Shown: in pieces, positions 48,720 to 59,732 of the stretch
Position numbering within the stretch: the first letter of the stretch is position 1
Layout: each line of letters starts with the position of its first letter
Source of the DNA: Sphaerisporangium corydalis
GTDB lineage: Bacteria > Actinomycetota > Actinomycetes > Streptosporangiales > Streptosporangiaceae
Assembly: GCF_025506355.1 (NCBI RefSeq)
Contig: NZ_JANZYP010000005.1
Coordinates: forward strand, 62,001-126,000
Length of the DNA stretch: 64,000 bases
Direction: 5' to 3'
Translations under genes and position numbers: made by a program
Notes under the pieces: model-generated
Told to the model about the DNA's origin: nothing
The model's database searches: none
Seen by the model: only the letters and a program-made list of their open reading frames with translations

Positions 48720-50276
48720 GTGGCCTGGCTCTTCGTCCGCCTGAAGTTGCGCCTGATCGCCGGCAACCTGCGCGGCGACACCATGCGCCAGGTCGGCTTC
48801 GTCTTCACGTTGATCGCGGCGGTCTCCGTCGCGCTGGGCGGGCTGCTGCTGATGAGCCTGCTGCGGCTCGCCCCCGCCGACCTGGCGCTCGACGCCGGCA
48901 TGGTGCTGTTCACCGTCCTGACCCTGATCTGGGTGATCGGCCCGCTGCTCGTGTTCGGCGTCGACGAGACGCTCGACCCGGCGCGGCTGACCCTGTTCCC
49001 GCTGACCGCCCGGCAGATGGCCGTCGGCATGTTCGCCGCGTCCGCGACCGGTCCGTGGCCGCTGGCCACCCTGTTCTTCCTCGTCGGCGCGGTCGTGGGC
49101 CTGTCCAGGAGCGTGACCGGCCTGCTGATCGGGCTGGTGGCCGCCGTGCTGCAGGCCGCGTTCTGCCTCGTCGCCTCGCGGGCCGTCACCACCGCCCTGT
49201 CCCGGCTGCTGCGCACCCGCAGGGGCCGCGACCTGCTGGCCGTGGGCGTCGTCTTCGTGATCCTGCTCACCCAGGTCCCCAACCTGCTGCTGAACCAGGG
49301 CTTCGGCGGGGTCCCCCGGGAGTTCCTGTCCAGCCTGGCCTCGGTGGTGCGGTGGGGTCCGCCGGCGATGGCCGCGCACGCCATCGCGGACGGCGGCCTG
49401 TACGGGCTGGCCGAGGTGGCCGCCGTCGCCGCGGCGGTGCTCGTCCTCACCTGGGCGTGGATCGCCGCGCTGCGCAAGGCCATGGTGACCGCCGACTCCT
49501 CCACGCAGCTCGGCTCGGTGCGCCGCAGCAGGTTCGACGGCCTGCTGCCCGCCGGCCCGCTCGGCGCCGTCGTCGCCAAGGAGCTGAAGTACCTGCGCCG
49601 CGAGCCGCGCGGCCGTATGGGGTGGATGGCGGCCATCGGGTTCGCGGGGATCTTGATGTTCTCCCTGAGCTCAGGGCCCGGAGGGCTGTCGGGATCGGCC
49701 CTGGCCGTCGCCCCCGCGTGCATCGGTGCGCTGATGATCGGGCTCCAGGCGGCCAACGCGTTCGGCATCGACGGGCGCGCCCTGTGGATGAACGCCATCG
49801 TGTACTCCTCGGCCCGCGACCTGCGCACCGACTTCGCGGGCCGGCACCTGGCGGTCGGCCTGGTCGCGGTCCCGCTGCTCGCTGTGCTGTCGGTGGCCGC
49901 CGCGCTGTTCGCCGGGCACCTGCCCTGGGCGCTGCCCGCGCTGCTCAGCTCGACCGGGCTGCTGCTGGTCGCCCTCGGGGTCGGCGCCGTCACCAGCGTG
50001 ATCCTGCCCTACACCTATCCCGAGCGGATCAACGCGTTCACCAGCGCGGCGCCGGGCCAGGGAGGGGTGGCGTTCGCCGGGTCGTTCGGCGCCATGCTCG
50101 GCACGACCGTGCTGGCGCTCCCGCTCGTGCTCCCGGTGTTCCTCGGCCTGTCCTGGATCGCGGTGCTGGGCATCCCGTACGGCCTGGCGGTCTGCTACGG
50201 GGGCCGGCGGCTCGCCGCCACCATCGGTTACGCCCGGCTTCCCGACCTCCTCGGCGCCGTCTCCCGGCCGGCGTGA
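48720..50276 (+). CDS. ABC exporter permease protein
   Basis: 518 residues from GTG 48720 (GAGGGGAT 4 nt upstream; an ATG at 48702 is in frame but has no ribosome-binding site). About 10-12 hydrophobic helices in two bundles, including QVGFVFTLIAAVSVALGGLL and LAVGVVFVILLTQVPNLLL, separated by a cytoplasmic loop with LKYLRREPRGRMGWM. This layout is typical of large actinobacterial transporter proteins paired with a NatA-like ATPase. Role inferred from the adjacent ATPase gene. The stop codon lies in the first unit of a 23-bp tandem repeat. Confidence 0.85.
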   Translation: MAWLFVRLKLRLIAGNLRGDTMRQVGFVFTLIAAVSVALGGLLLMSLLRLAPADLALDAGMVLFTVLTLIWVIGPLLVFGVDETLDPARLTLFPLTARQMAVGMFAASATGPWPLATLFFLVGAVVGLSRSVTGLLIGLVAAVLQAAFCLVASRAVTTALSRLLRTRRGRDLLAVGVVFVILLTQVPNLLLNQGFGGVPREFLSSLASVVRWGPPAMAAHAIADGGLYGLAEVAAVAAAVLVLTWAWIAALRKAMVTADSSTQLGSVRRSRFDGLLPAGPLGAVVAKELKYLRREPRGRMGWMAAIGFAGILMFSLSSGPGGLSGSALAVAPACIGALMIGLQAANAFGIDGRALWMNAIVYSSARDLRTDFAGRHLAVGLVAVPLLAVLSVAAALFAGHLPWALPALLSSTGLLLVALGVGAVTSVILPYTYPERINAFTSAAPGQGGVAFAGSFGAMLGTTVLALPLVLPVFLGLSWIAVLGIPYGLAVCYGGRRLAATIGYARLPDLLGAVSRPA

Positions 50277-50402
50277 GCCGCCTTCTCAGACCGGCGCGAG
50301 GCGCCTGTTCGAACCGGCGCGAGGCGTCTCGCGGCCGGTCGTGAGATACCTTCGGGGCCGGTCGTGAGGGGTCTCCGGGGCCGGTCGTAAGGGGTCTTCC
50401 CG
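50268..50402. repeat. Six ~23-bp tandem repeats starting at the permease stop codon
   Basis: Units start CCGGCG or CCGGTC at 50268, 50291, 50314, 50335, 50358 and 50381 (lengths 23, 23, 21, 23, 23, 22). The first contains the stop TGA of the permease gene. The array ends about 75 bp before ppc and may affect its leader. Confidence 0.85.
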
Positions 50403-50477
50403 CCTGGTCACATTGGTCTAGTCCACTGGGTGAGACCGGTGTCCGATCGGTCGGGCGGACTGGATACCCTTCGTGGT

Positions 50478-53237
<2,760 letters not shown>

Positions 53238-53246
53238 CCGGCGGCC

Positions 53247-54230
53247 TCACGGTCGCTGGGAGGCGATCCGGTCGGCGCCCGCGTAGATGTTGAAGCGTTC
53301 GCCGCGGAGGAAGCCGATGAGGGTCGTGTCGAATTCTCTGGCGAGGTCGACGGCGAGGGACGAGGGGGCCGAGACGCCGCAGACCATGGGGAGGCCGGCG
53401 GTGACGGCCTTCTGCATGATCTCGTAGCTGGTCCTGCCGCTGACCAGGAGGAGGGACGAGCCGAGGGGCAGGCGTCCGGACATCAGGGCCCAGCCGACGA
53501 GCTTGTCCACGGCGTTGTGGCGGCCGACGTCCTCGCGCAGGGCGAGCAGGGTGCCGTCCGGGGTGAACAGGCCGGCGGCGTGCAGGCCTCCGGTCTTGCC
53601 GAAGATGCCCTGCGCCTTACGCAGCCGGTCCGGCAGCGCGTACAGGACCTCGGCCGGGACCGGCGGGAACGCGCGCGCGAGTGCCTCGTCCGGCTGGCGC
53701 GCGGGCGCCTCGTCCGGCGGGGCGGGCGTCTTGTCCGGCGGGGTGGTGGGGAGGCGGGTGCGTAGGGCGTCGAGGCTGGCGGTGCCGCAGACGCCGCAGG
53801 CGCTGGATGTCATGAAATGTCGGTGCATGGTGGGGAGGTCGGGGAGGGTCTCGCCGTGCAGCCGTACCGTGACGGTGTTGTAGCGGGCCTCGGGGGGCAG
53901 GTCCTCGTCGGTGCAGTAGGCGATGGAGGCGATGTCGTCCGGGCCCACGACGCCCTCCCCCCAGAGGAACCCCGCCGCCAGCTCGAAGTCGGCCCCGGGG
54001 GTGCGCATGGTGATCGCCAGGGTCCGGGTCGTGCCGCCGGCGGCGATGCGGATCTCCAGCGGCTCCTCGGTCGCCAGGTCGTCCCGCCGGTCGCGCGCGG
54101 CGGCGCCGGACACCTCACGCACCCGCACCCGGGTCGTCGGCCCCGGCCGCACCCGCCCCACGCCCTGTTCGTCCAGGGTCATGGCGGTCTGGGTTGTGGT
54201 TGGGGGGTCGGGGACGTGGCGGGTGGTCAT
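53247..54230 (-). CDS. fdhD: Formate dehydrogenase accessory sulfurtransferase FdhD
   Basis: 327 residues, ATG 54230 overlapping the upstream fdhF-like stop by 4 nt (ATGA). FdhD takes sulfur from a cysteine desulfurase and transfers it to the Mo-bis-MGD cofactor. Key motif SSACGVCG (Cys-x2-Cys, about residue 146), then LREDVGRHNAVDKLVGWAL, LLVSGRTSYEIMQKA and SAPSSLAVDLA as in the family. A Pro/Asp/Glu-rich insert (PPDKTPAPPDEAPARQPDEA) follows the CxxC segment and is absent from most homologues. Convergent with ppc, 9 bp apart. Confidence 0.95.
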   Translation of the reverse strand: MTTRHVPDPPTTTQTAMTLDEQGVGRVRPGPTTRVRVREVSGAAARDRRDDLATEEPLEIRIAAGGTTRTLAITMRTPGADFELAAGFLWGEGVVGPDDIASIAYCTDEDLPPEARYNTVTVRLHGETLPDLPTMHRHFMTSSACGVCGTASLDALRTRLPTTPPDKTPAPPDEAPARQPDEALARAFPPVPAEVLYALPDRLRKAQGIFGKTGGLHAAGLFTPDGTLLALREDVGRHNAVDKLVGWALMSGRLPLGSSLLLVSGRTSYEIMQKAVTAGLPMVCGVSAPSSLAVDLAREFDTTLIGFLRGERFNIYAGADRIASQRP

Positions 54231-56440
54231 GGGGTGGCCTTCCGCAGGGTGACGACGGCGTTGTAGTCGGGGATGCGGGCGTCGGGGGAGCGGCGGCTGA
54301 CGTCCAGGAGCGTGTTGCCCTCGGGCCAGTGGATCTGCAGGTTGCCCGGGGTCAGCGGCGCCCGCAGCACGCGGCCGGTGAAGTGCCCGGCGGCGCCGGT
54401 CAGCTCCACCTCGGCGCCGTCGGGCAGCCCGAGCCGGTCCGCGTCGTAGGGGCTCATCAGCACCGCCTCGCGGGTCGCGCCGTTGAAGCCGTCGCGCCGC
54501 TCGTGCACCATGCTGTTGAACTGCTTGCCGCGCCGGGTGGCCACCATGAACGAGCCGTCGGGGCGCTCCAGCGCGGGCGGCTCGACGGCCGAGAAGTGCC
54601 CGAGCCCGTCGGCGGTGGGGAAGTGCCCGCCGGGGCACAGGTGCCGCCCGCCGTACTGCACGTTGTCGCCGAACCGGGAGAGCGCGGCGATGCCCGCGTA
54701 GAACGGCACGGCGTCCTCGATGTCCTGCCTGATCTGGGGGGTGCCCCCGGGGTAGCGGAGCCGGTCGGCCAGCTCCGGGCGCGTGCGGGCCGCCAGCTCG
54801 GTGAAGATCTTCCACTCGGGCCACGCCTCGCCGGCCCGTGGCCCGTCCACCTCCGGGGAGAAGATGACGCGCCGCTCGGTCGAGGTCTCGGTCACCCCGC
54901 CGGCCATCTCGTACCGCGTCTGGGCGGGCAGCAGCAGGACGTCGCCCTCGGACTCGACCAGCATCTGGCTGGACAGCACGATGTCGATGTGGACCCGCAG
55001 CGACAGCCGGGACAGCGCGTCGCGGCAGTACGCGGGGTCGGGCAGCACCTCCAGGAAGTTGCCGCCGGAGGAGATCAGCACGTCCAGCTCGCGCTCGTGG
55101 GCCGCGTCGATCATGTCGGTGGCGGTGAGGCCGGGGGTGACGGGCACCTCGAAGCCCCACTTCTCGCTGAACTTCGCGGCGTTCTCCGGGGTGATCGGCA
55201 GGCCGCCGGGGAGGCCGGTGGCGTACGCGCCCATCTCGGCGCCGCCCTGCACCCCGCTGTGCCCGCGGATCGGCATGAGCCCGCAGTTGTCCCGCCCGAC
55301 GAAGCCCCTGGCCAGCGCGAGGTTGACGATCGAGCGGACGTTCTCCTCGCCGTAGGAGTGCTGGGTGATGCCCATCGACCACACCAGTACCGCCGACTTG
55401 GCCTCGCCGAGCAGCTTGGCCAGCTCGTACATGCGCTCCCGCGTGGAGCCGCTGAGCGTCTCCAGCGCCTCCCACGACTGCGCGGCGACCGACCGTCGTA
55501 CGTCCTCGAAGCCCGAGGTGTGCGCGTCGACGAACTCCTTGTCGACCCAGTCGTTCTCGATGAGGTGCTTGAGCACGCCGTTGAGGAAGCCGATGTCGCC
55601 GCCGACGTTCACCCCGAAGAAGTCGTCGGTGATCTTCGTGCCGAACAGGGCGGACTCCATGTTGGACGGCACCCAGTAGCGGTCCATTCCCGGCTCGCGG
55701 TAGGCGTTGACCATCGCGATGCGGGTGCCCTCCTTCTTGGCGTGGTACAGGTACTTCATCGCGACCGGCTGGTTGTTCGACGGGTTCGAGCCGATGAAGA
55801 CGATCAGGTCGGAGCCGATCCAGTCGGTGTAGGAGCAGGTGGTCGCGGCGGCGCCGATGGTCTGCTTGAGCGCGACCGTCGAGGGCGAGTGGCAGATGCG
55901 GGCCGCGTTGTCGACGGAGTTGGTGCCGAGCGCCCGCATGGCTTTCTGCGCCGCGAAGTAGTTCTCGTTGGGGACGCCGCGGCTGGTCAGGTAGGCGCCG
56001 ATCCTGCCGCCGCGCACGTGGGTGGCGGCCAGGGTCAGCGCGTCGTCCCAGCCGACGCGGGTGAAGCCGGGCTCGCCCTGGCGGCGGAGCATGGGGTGCG
56101 CCAGCCGGCCGAGGTCGCGTAGCTGCGCGCTCCTGAGCTTGGCGAGCGGCGCCACGTCGGACAGCACCGAATGGTCCAGCGGGGACATGGTGTTCAGCTT
56201 GAGCAGGCGCAGGCGGATGTTGCACAGGTGGATCTCGTCCATCGTCCAGTCGCGCATGCCCCGGGTGCCGAGGGCGCAGCCGTCGCAGGTGCCTTGGGTG
56301 AGGATGCGCCAGGCGTACCGGCGGTTGCCTTTGACCGACCGGAACGCCTTCCACAGTTCCAGGTAGTTGTTGGGCTTGCGTTCGCCGATGCCGAAGGGCT
56401 TCCAGCTCGCCCAGTTCCGAGGGTCCAGACGCTTGCTCAC
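54227..56440 (-). CDS. FdhF/YdeP family molybdopterin oxidoreductase
   Basis: 737 residues from GTG 56440 (AGGTGA 8 nt upstream). Molybdopterin bis-MGD enzyme of the FdhF/YdeP group: TQGTCDGCALGTRGM near the N-terminus, VGWDDAL, YLTSRGVPNENYFAAQKAMRALG, CHSPSTVALKQTIG, FIGSNPSNNQPVAMKY, MPIRGHSGVQGGAEMG, and a C-terminal cofactor-binding domain (RRGKQFNSMVH, ... LPDGAEVELTGAAG). The substrate is not established: relatives are annotated as formate dehydrogenase-like or acid-resistance proteins. It works with FdhD, encoded in overlap downstream. Confidence 0.93.
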   Translation of the reverse strand: MSKRLDPRNWASWKPFGIGERKPNNYLELWKAFRSVKGNRRYAWRILTQGTCDGCALGTRGMRDWTMDEIHLCNIRLRLLKLNTMSPLDHSVLSDVAPLAKLRSAQLRDLGRLAHPMLRRQGEPGFTRVGWDDALTLAATHVRGGRIGAYLTSRGVPNENYFAAQKAMRALGTNSVDNAARICHSPSTVALKQTIGAAATTCSYTDWIGSDLIVFIGSNPSNNQPVAMKYLYHAKKEGTRIAMVNAYREPGMDRYWVPSNMESALFGTKITDDFFGVNVGGDIGFLNGVLKHLIENDWVDKEFVDAHTSGFEDVRRSVAAQSWEALETLSGSTRERMYELAKLLGEAKSAVLVWSMGITQHSYGEENVRSIVNLALARGFVGRDNCGLMPIRGHSGVQGGAEMGAYATGLPGGLPITPENAAKFSEKWGFEVPVTPGLTATDMIDAAHERELDVLISSGGNFLEVLPDPAYCRDALSRLSLRVHIDIVLSSQMLVESEGDVLLLPAQTRYEMAGGVTETSTERRVIFSPEVDGPRAGEAWPEWKIFTELAARTRPELADRLRYPGGTPQIRQDIEDAVPFYAGIAALSRFGDNVQYGGRHLCPGGHFPTADGLGHFSAVEPPALERPDGSFMVATRRGKQFNSMVHERRDGFNGATREAVLMSPYDADRLGLPDGAEVELTGAAGHFTGRVLRAPLTPGNLQIHWPEGNTLLDVSRRSPDARIPDYNAVVTLRKATP

Positions 56441-56666
56441 CGGACGTTCACCTGTTCCTTGTCCCTGCCGCCGGTCATTCGAGCGGCATATTCATAGCAT
56501 CACCTTTCACCCCGTTTTGACGAACCGTGGCCCTTGGCGGAGACCCCGCGCGCCCGCAGGGGGTGTTGGTCACTCACAGTCAAAATTATGGTGGCGCTAC
56601 GTAGTGTTCGCTGCTCGAGCCGGTTGGCGGGTACCGCCACTCCACGGGAAGGAGGAGGATGGGGGC

Positions 56667-57485
56667 GTGCTTGACTCGCCGTACACCGATCTCGACCGGC
56701 CGCCGCTCTCGGAGGCGGCGCTGACCCGCGCCGTCGTGCGCCCGGGTGGCCTGTGGTCGCGCCTGTCCGTCGTCGACCGCACCGGGTCGACCAACGCCGA
56801 TCTTGCGCAGGCCGCGCGTGAGGGGGCGCGCGAGGGCGCGGTCCTGATCGCCGAGCTGCAGCTCGCCGGGCGCGGGCGCCTCGGCCGCGAGTGGACCGCG
56901 CCCGCGCGCTCGGGGCTGACGTTCTCCGTGCTGCTGCGCCCCGAGGTCCCCCCGGCCCGCCAGGGCTGGGTGACGCTGCTGGTGGCGCTCGCCGCGGCGT
57001 CCGCCGTCCGGCGCCTGGCGGGCGTCGACGTACGGCTGAAGTGGCCGAACGACCTGCTCGTCGGGGAGCGCAAGCTCGCCGGGGTGCTGGCCGAGCGGGC
57101 CGAGGACGCGGTCGTGGTCGGCATGGGGCTGAACGTGTCGGCGCGGGCCGAGGAGCTGCCCGCCCCCACCGCCACCTCGCTGGTGATCGAGGACGCCGAG
57201 TGCGCGGACCGCGATCCGCTGATGCGGGCCGTGCTGCGGGAGATCGAGGCGCACTACCGCGACTGGGTCGCCGCCAAGGGCGACGCCGACGCCTCCGGGC
57301 TCCGGGCCGCGTACGTCGCGGCGAGCGCGACCATCGGCCAGGACGTCCGGGTCGAACTGCCCGGCGAGCGCGTGCTGTCCGGCACGGCCACGGGCGTGGA
57401 CGCCTCGGGTCATCTCGTCGTGCACGCGGACGGCACCGACCACGCGCTCAGCGCGGGCGACGTCGTCCACGTCCGCCGCCGGTAA
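56667..57485 (+). CDS. birA: Biotin--[acetyl-CoA-carboxylase] ligase
   Basis: 272 residues from GTG 56667 (GGAGGAGG upstream). Class I (no N-terminal HTH) biotin ligase: STNADLAQAAREGAREG, AELQLAGRGRLGREW biotin/ATP loop, LKWPNDLLVGERKLAGVL, VVVGMGLNVS, and a small SH3-like C-terminal domain. It biotinylates the EAMKME lysine of the carboxylase alpha chain (12796-14541). A 226-bp divergent spacer separates it from fdhF. Confidence 0.94.
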   Translation: MLDSPYTDLDRPPLSEAALTRAVVRPGGLWSRLSVVDRTGSTNADLAQAAREGAREGAVLIAELQLAGRGRLGREWTAPARSGLTFSVLLRPEVPPARQGWVTLLVALAAASAVRRLAGVDVRLKWPNDLLVGERKLAGVLAERAEDAVVVGMGLNVSARAEELPAPTATSLVIEDAECADRDPLMRAVLREIEAHYRDWVAAKGDADASGLRAAYVAASATIGQDVRVELPGERVLSGTATGVDASGHLVVHADGTDHALSAGDVVHVRRR

Positions 57486-57511
57486 CGGCCGCTGGGCGCT
57501 GCGGGCGACGG

Positions 57512-57563
57512 TCACGCCTCCGTCCAGGTTCGCTGCGGACGGCGATCACGCCTCCGTCCAGGT
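57512..57563. repeat. 18-bp direct repeat, 34-bp period
   Basis: TCACGCCTCCGTCCAGGT occurs at 57512-57529 and 57546-57563 between the convergent birA and tetR-type genes. No hairpin or gene is seen in this spacer. Confidence 0.7.
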
Positions 57564-57571
57564 CTCACCAG

Positions 57572-58153
57572 CTATGACGGCCGGGTCGCCGCCTTGACCA
57601 CGTCTTCGGCGAGCGCCACGGCGACCGGAGTCGCGCCCCCGCCGCCGAGGACGGGCGCGTTCGAGTTCACCCCGTCGATGATCAGCGTGATCCTCTCGGC
57701 GAGCGCGTACGGGTCCGCCGCCCCGGCCTGCCTGGCCAGTTCGCGCAGGTGGGCCTGCCTGCCCGTGTAGTGGGCGAGGACGACCGCGTGGACCGGGTGG
57801 CCGGCGTCGGGGAACTCCGAGTGCGCGTTGCGCAGCGGGCAGCCCCGGAAGCCGGGGGTCAGGGCCTGCTCGGCGACGCCGCCGACGACGGCGATGAGCT
57901 GCGCCGCCGGGTCGCCGGGGAACCGCCCGGCCGCCCGGCCGACGATCGCCGCCCACTCGCGCGTGCAGCGCTCCAGGTAGGCGACCACCAGTTCGTCCTT
58001 GCTCCCGAACTCCCGGTAGAGCAGGTTCTTGCCGCAGCCGCACTCGTCGATGATCTGCTGCAGCCCGACGGCGCGTACGCCGCGGTCCTGGAAGAGCCGC
58101 GAGGCGATGTCCAGGATGCGGGCCCGCGCGCCCGGTTCAGGCTTTCGTGCCAT
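57572..58153 (-). CDS. TetR family transcriptional regulator
   Basis: 193 residues from ATG 58153 (GGAGG 7 nt upstream). N-terminal HTH: ARILDIASRLFQDRGVRAVGLQQIIDECGCGKNLLYREFGSKDELVVAYL. The C-terminal effector domain (GGVAEQALTPGFRGCPLRNAHSEF, ERITLIIDGVNSNA) matches TetR regulators that often control oxidoreductases. Divergent from the SDR gene. The shared 159-bp spacer contains three copies of a 14-bp palindrome that it very probably binds. Confidence 0.92.
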   Translation of the reverse strand: MARKPEPGARARILDIASRLFQDRGVRAVGLQQIIDECGCGKNLLYREFGSKDELVVAYLERCTREWAAIVGRAAGRFPGDPAAQLIAVVGGVAEQALTPGFRGCPLRNAHSEFPDAGHPVHAVVLAHYTGRQAHLRELARQAGAADPYALAERITLIIDGVNSNAPVLGGGGATPVAVALAEDVVKAATRPS

Positions 58154-58178
58154 GAGATGCCTCCGCCGCCAGCATAGC

Positions 58179-58283
58179 GGACCGATCGGTCCCGTACGGC
58201 CCTGCCCGGCGTCGCGAAGTGGTTGACATGGGCCGCCATCGATGGCGATGATACGGACTGATCGGTCCGGGACTGATCGGTCC
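58179..58283. promoter_or_regulatory. Three TetR-type operators in the divergent tetR-SDR spacer
   Basis: A perfect palindrome GGACCGATCGGTCC lies at 58179-58192, next to the regulator gene. GGACTGATCGGTCC copies, one base off perfect, lie in tandem at 58255-58268 and 58270-58283 near the SDR start. TTGACA at 58223-58228 with GATGAT at 58247-58252 (18-bp spacer) forms a likely SDR promoter whose start site would lie inside the first tandem operator. Confidence 0.82.
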
Positions 58284-58312
58284 GTAATCGAGCCAATATC
58301 GAAGGAGCACCC

Positions 58313-59104
58313 GTGGACCTGCGACTCTCCGGGAAGACCGCCGTCGTCACCGGCGGCAGCAAGGGCATCGGCCTGGCCGTCGTCCAAACCCTGATCGCCG
58401 AGGGGATGCGCGTCGTCACCGGCTCGCGGACCGTCACCGCCGCGCTCAGGGAGACCGGCGCGGTGCCCGTGATCGCCGACCTGTCCACCCCCGAGGGCCC
58501 GATCGAGCTCGTCGAGCGGGCGCTGGCCGAGCTCGGCGGCATCGACGTCCTCGTCAACAACGTGGGCGTCGGCGACACCGACGACATCAGCAAGGGCGCC
58601 CTGCTCACGCTGCTCGACCTGCCGGACGGCGCGTGGCGGCACACCTTCGACCTGCACTTCTACAGCGCGCTCCGCGTCACCCGCGCCGCCCTGCCCAGCC
58701 TGATCGAGCGCCGGGGCACGGTCGTGAACGTCTCATCGGCCGGCGCCCGGCTGGTCAGCGCGGGCCCGGCGGACTACAACGTCTCCAAGGCCGCGCTCAA
58801 CGCCCTCACCAAGGTCGTCGCCGAGCAGTTCGGCGGCCAGGGGGTCCGCGCGGTCACCGTGGCGCCCGGCCCGGTCCGCACCGGCGTGTGGACCGACCCC
58901 GACGGCCTGATCGCCCGGCTCGCCCGCGAGAACGGCGTCACGCACGAGGAGTTCGCCGAAGGCCTGCTCGGCACGCTCGGCGCCAGCACCGGGCGGATCA
59001 GCACGCCCGAGGAGGTCGCCCGGCTGATCGCCTTCGTGGCCTCCCCGAACAACATCACCGGCGCCGAGTACCTCGTCGACGGGGGCGTGATCAAGAGCGC
59101 CTGA
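58313..59104 (+). CDS. SDR family oxidoreductase
   Basis: 263 residues from GTG 58313 (AAGGAG 5 nt upstream). Classical short-chain dehydrogenase: nucleotide-binding TGGSKGIG (about 13-20), NNVGVGD (N-N-x-G), catalytic Ser in NVSSAGARLV, YNVSK (Tyr-x3-Lys), and PGPVRTG. The G-S-R segment after strand 2 (VVTGSRTV) suggests NADP(H), which is an inference. The substrate is unknown. Expression is probably repressed by the divergent TetR protein. Confidence 0.93.
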   Translation: MDLRLSGKTAVVTGGSKGIGLAVVQTLIAEGMRVVTGSRTVTAALRETGAVPVIADLSTPEGPIELVERALAELGGIDVLVNNVGVGDTDDISKGALLTLLDLPDGAWRHTFDLHFYSALRVTRAALPSLIERRGTVVNVSSAGARLVSAGPADYNVSKAALNALTKVVAEQFGGQGVRAVTVAPGPVRTGVWTDPDGLIARLARENGVTHEEFAEGLLGTLGASTGRISTPEEVARLIAFVASPNNITGAEYLVDGGVIKSA

Positions 59105-59216
59105 CCGGTCGGCGCGTCAAGGCCGGCCCAACGGAACGTCCCGGCTTGGCGGAGTATCGGCCCTGTCGGAAAGATGGGGCAGACGTGGAGGAGATCGTCG
59201 TGCCACGATTTGCCCC

Positions 59217-59729
59217 ATGGGTCTCCCTGAACATCATCTGACGGCGGGGGAGCGGGTCGTCCACTCGTTCCACCCCCACTGGAAGCGCTTGATACTGCCC
59301 TTCTTCGCGCTGCTCCTTGTCATCGCCGCCTCCAGCGCGGCGTTCATCTTCATCCCCTCGGACTACGAGTACTCCGGCATCGCCTGGATCGCGATCGCCG
59401 TGGTCTCGGTGGTCGCGCTGATGCTCTGGTCGTTCATCCCCTACCTGCGGTGGAAGACCACCTCGTACACGCTCACGACCCACCGGTTCAACATCAGCAC
59501 CGGCATCCTGAGCAAGTCCGACGACGACATCCCGCTGGCCAAGGTCAACAGCGTCAGCTCCGACCAGACGTTCGTCGAGCGGATCCTCGGCTGCGGGACC
59601 CTGGTGGTGGAGTCGGCCTCGGACAAGGGCGAGATCGACCTCAAGGACATCCCGAAGATCCAGGCGGTCCGGGCTGAGCTGTTCAGCCTGGTGGAGGACG
59701 CGGCCGACGGAGAGATCGACGGCCGGTGA
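59217..59729 (+). CDS. PH-domain (bPH2) membrane protein
   Basis: 170 residues. N-terminal AGERVVHSFHPHWKRLILPF, two membrane helices (FFALLLVIAASSAAFIFI; WIAIAVVSVVALMLWSFI), then a bacterial pleckstrin-homology-like domain (RWKTTSYTLTTHRFNISTGILSK, DIPLAKVNSVSSDQTFVERILGCGTLVVESA). Such proteins are common in actinobacteria, with unknown role. Its stop is 3 bp before the adenylate cyclase start, suggesting co-expression and possible membrane recruitment. Confidence 0.9.
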   Translation: MGLPEHHLTAGERVVHSFHPHWKRLILPFFALLLVIAASSAAFIFIPSDYEYSGIAWIAIAVVSVVALMLWSFIPYLRWKTTSYTLTTHRFNISTGILSKSDDDIPLAKVNSVSSDQTFVERILGCGTLVVESASDKGEIDLKDIPKIQAVRAELFSLVEDAADGEIDGR

Positions 59730-59732
59730 GAT

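Noticed and set aside
50268-50402. Possible CRISPR array (23-bp units)
   Set aside because: Units are contiguous with no unique spacers, are diverged from one another, and no cas gene is present. It is a simple tandem repeat.
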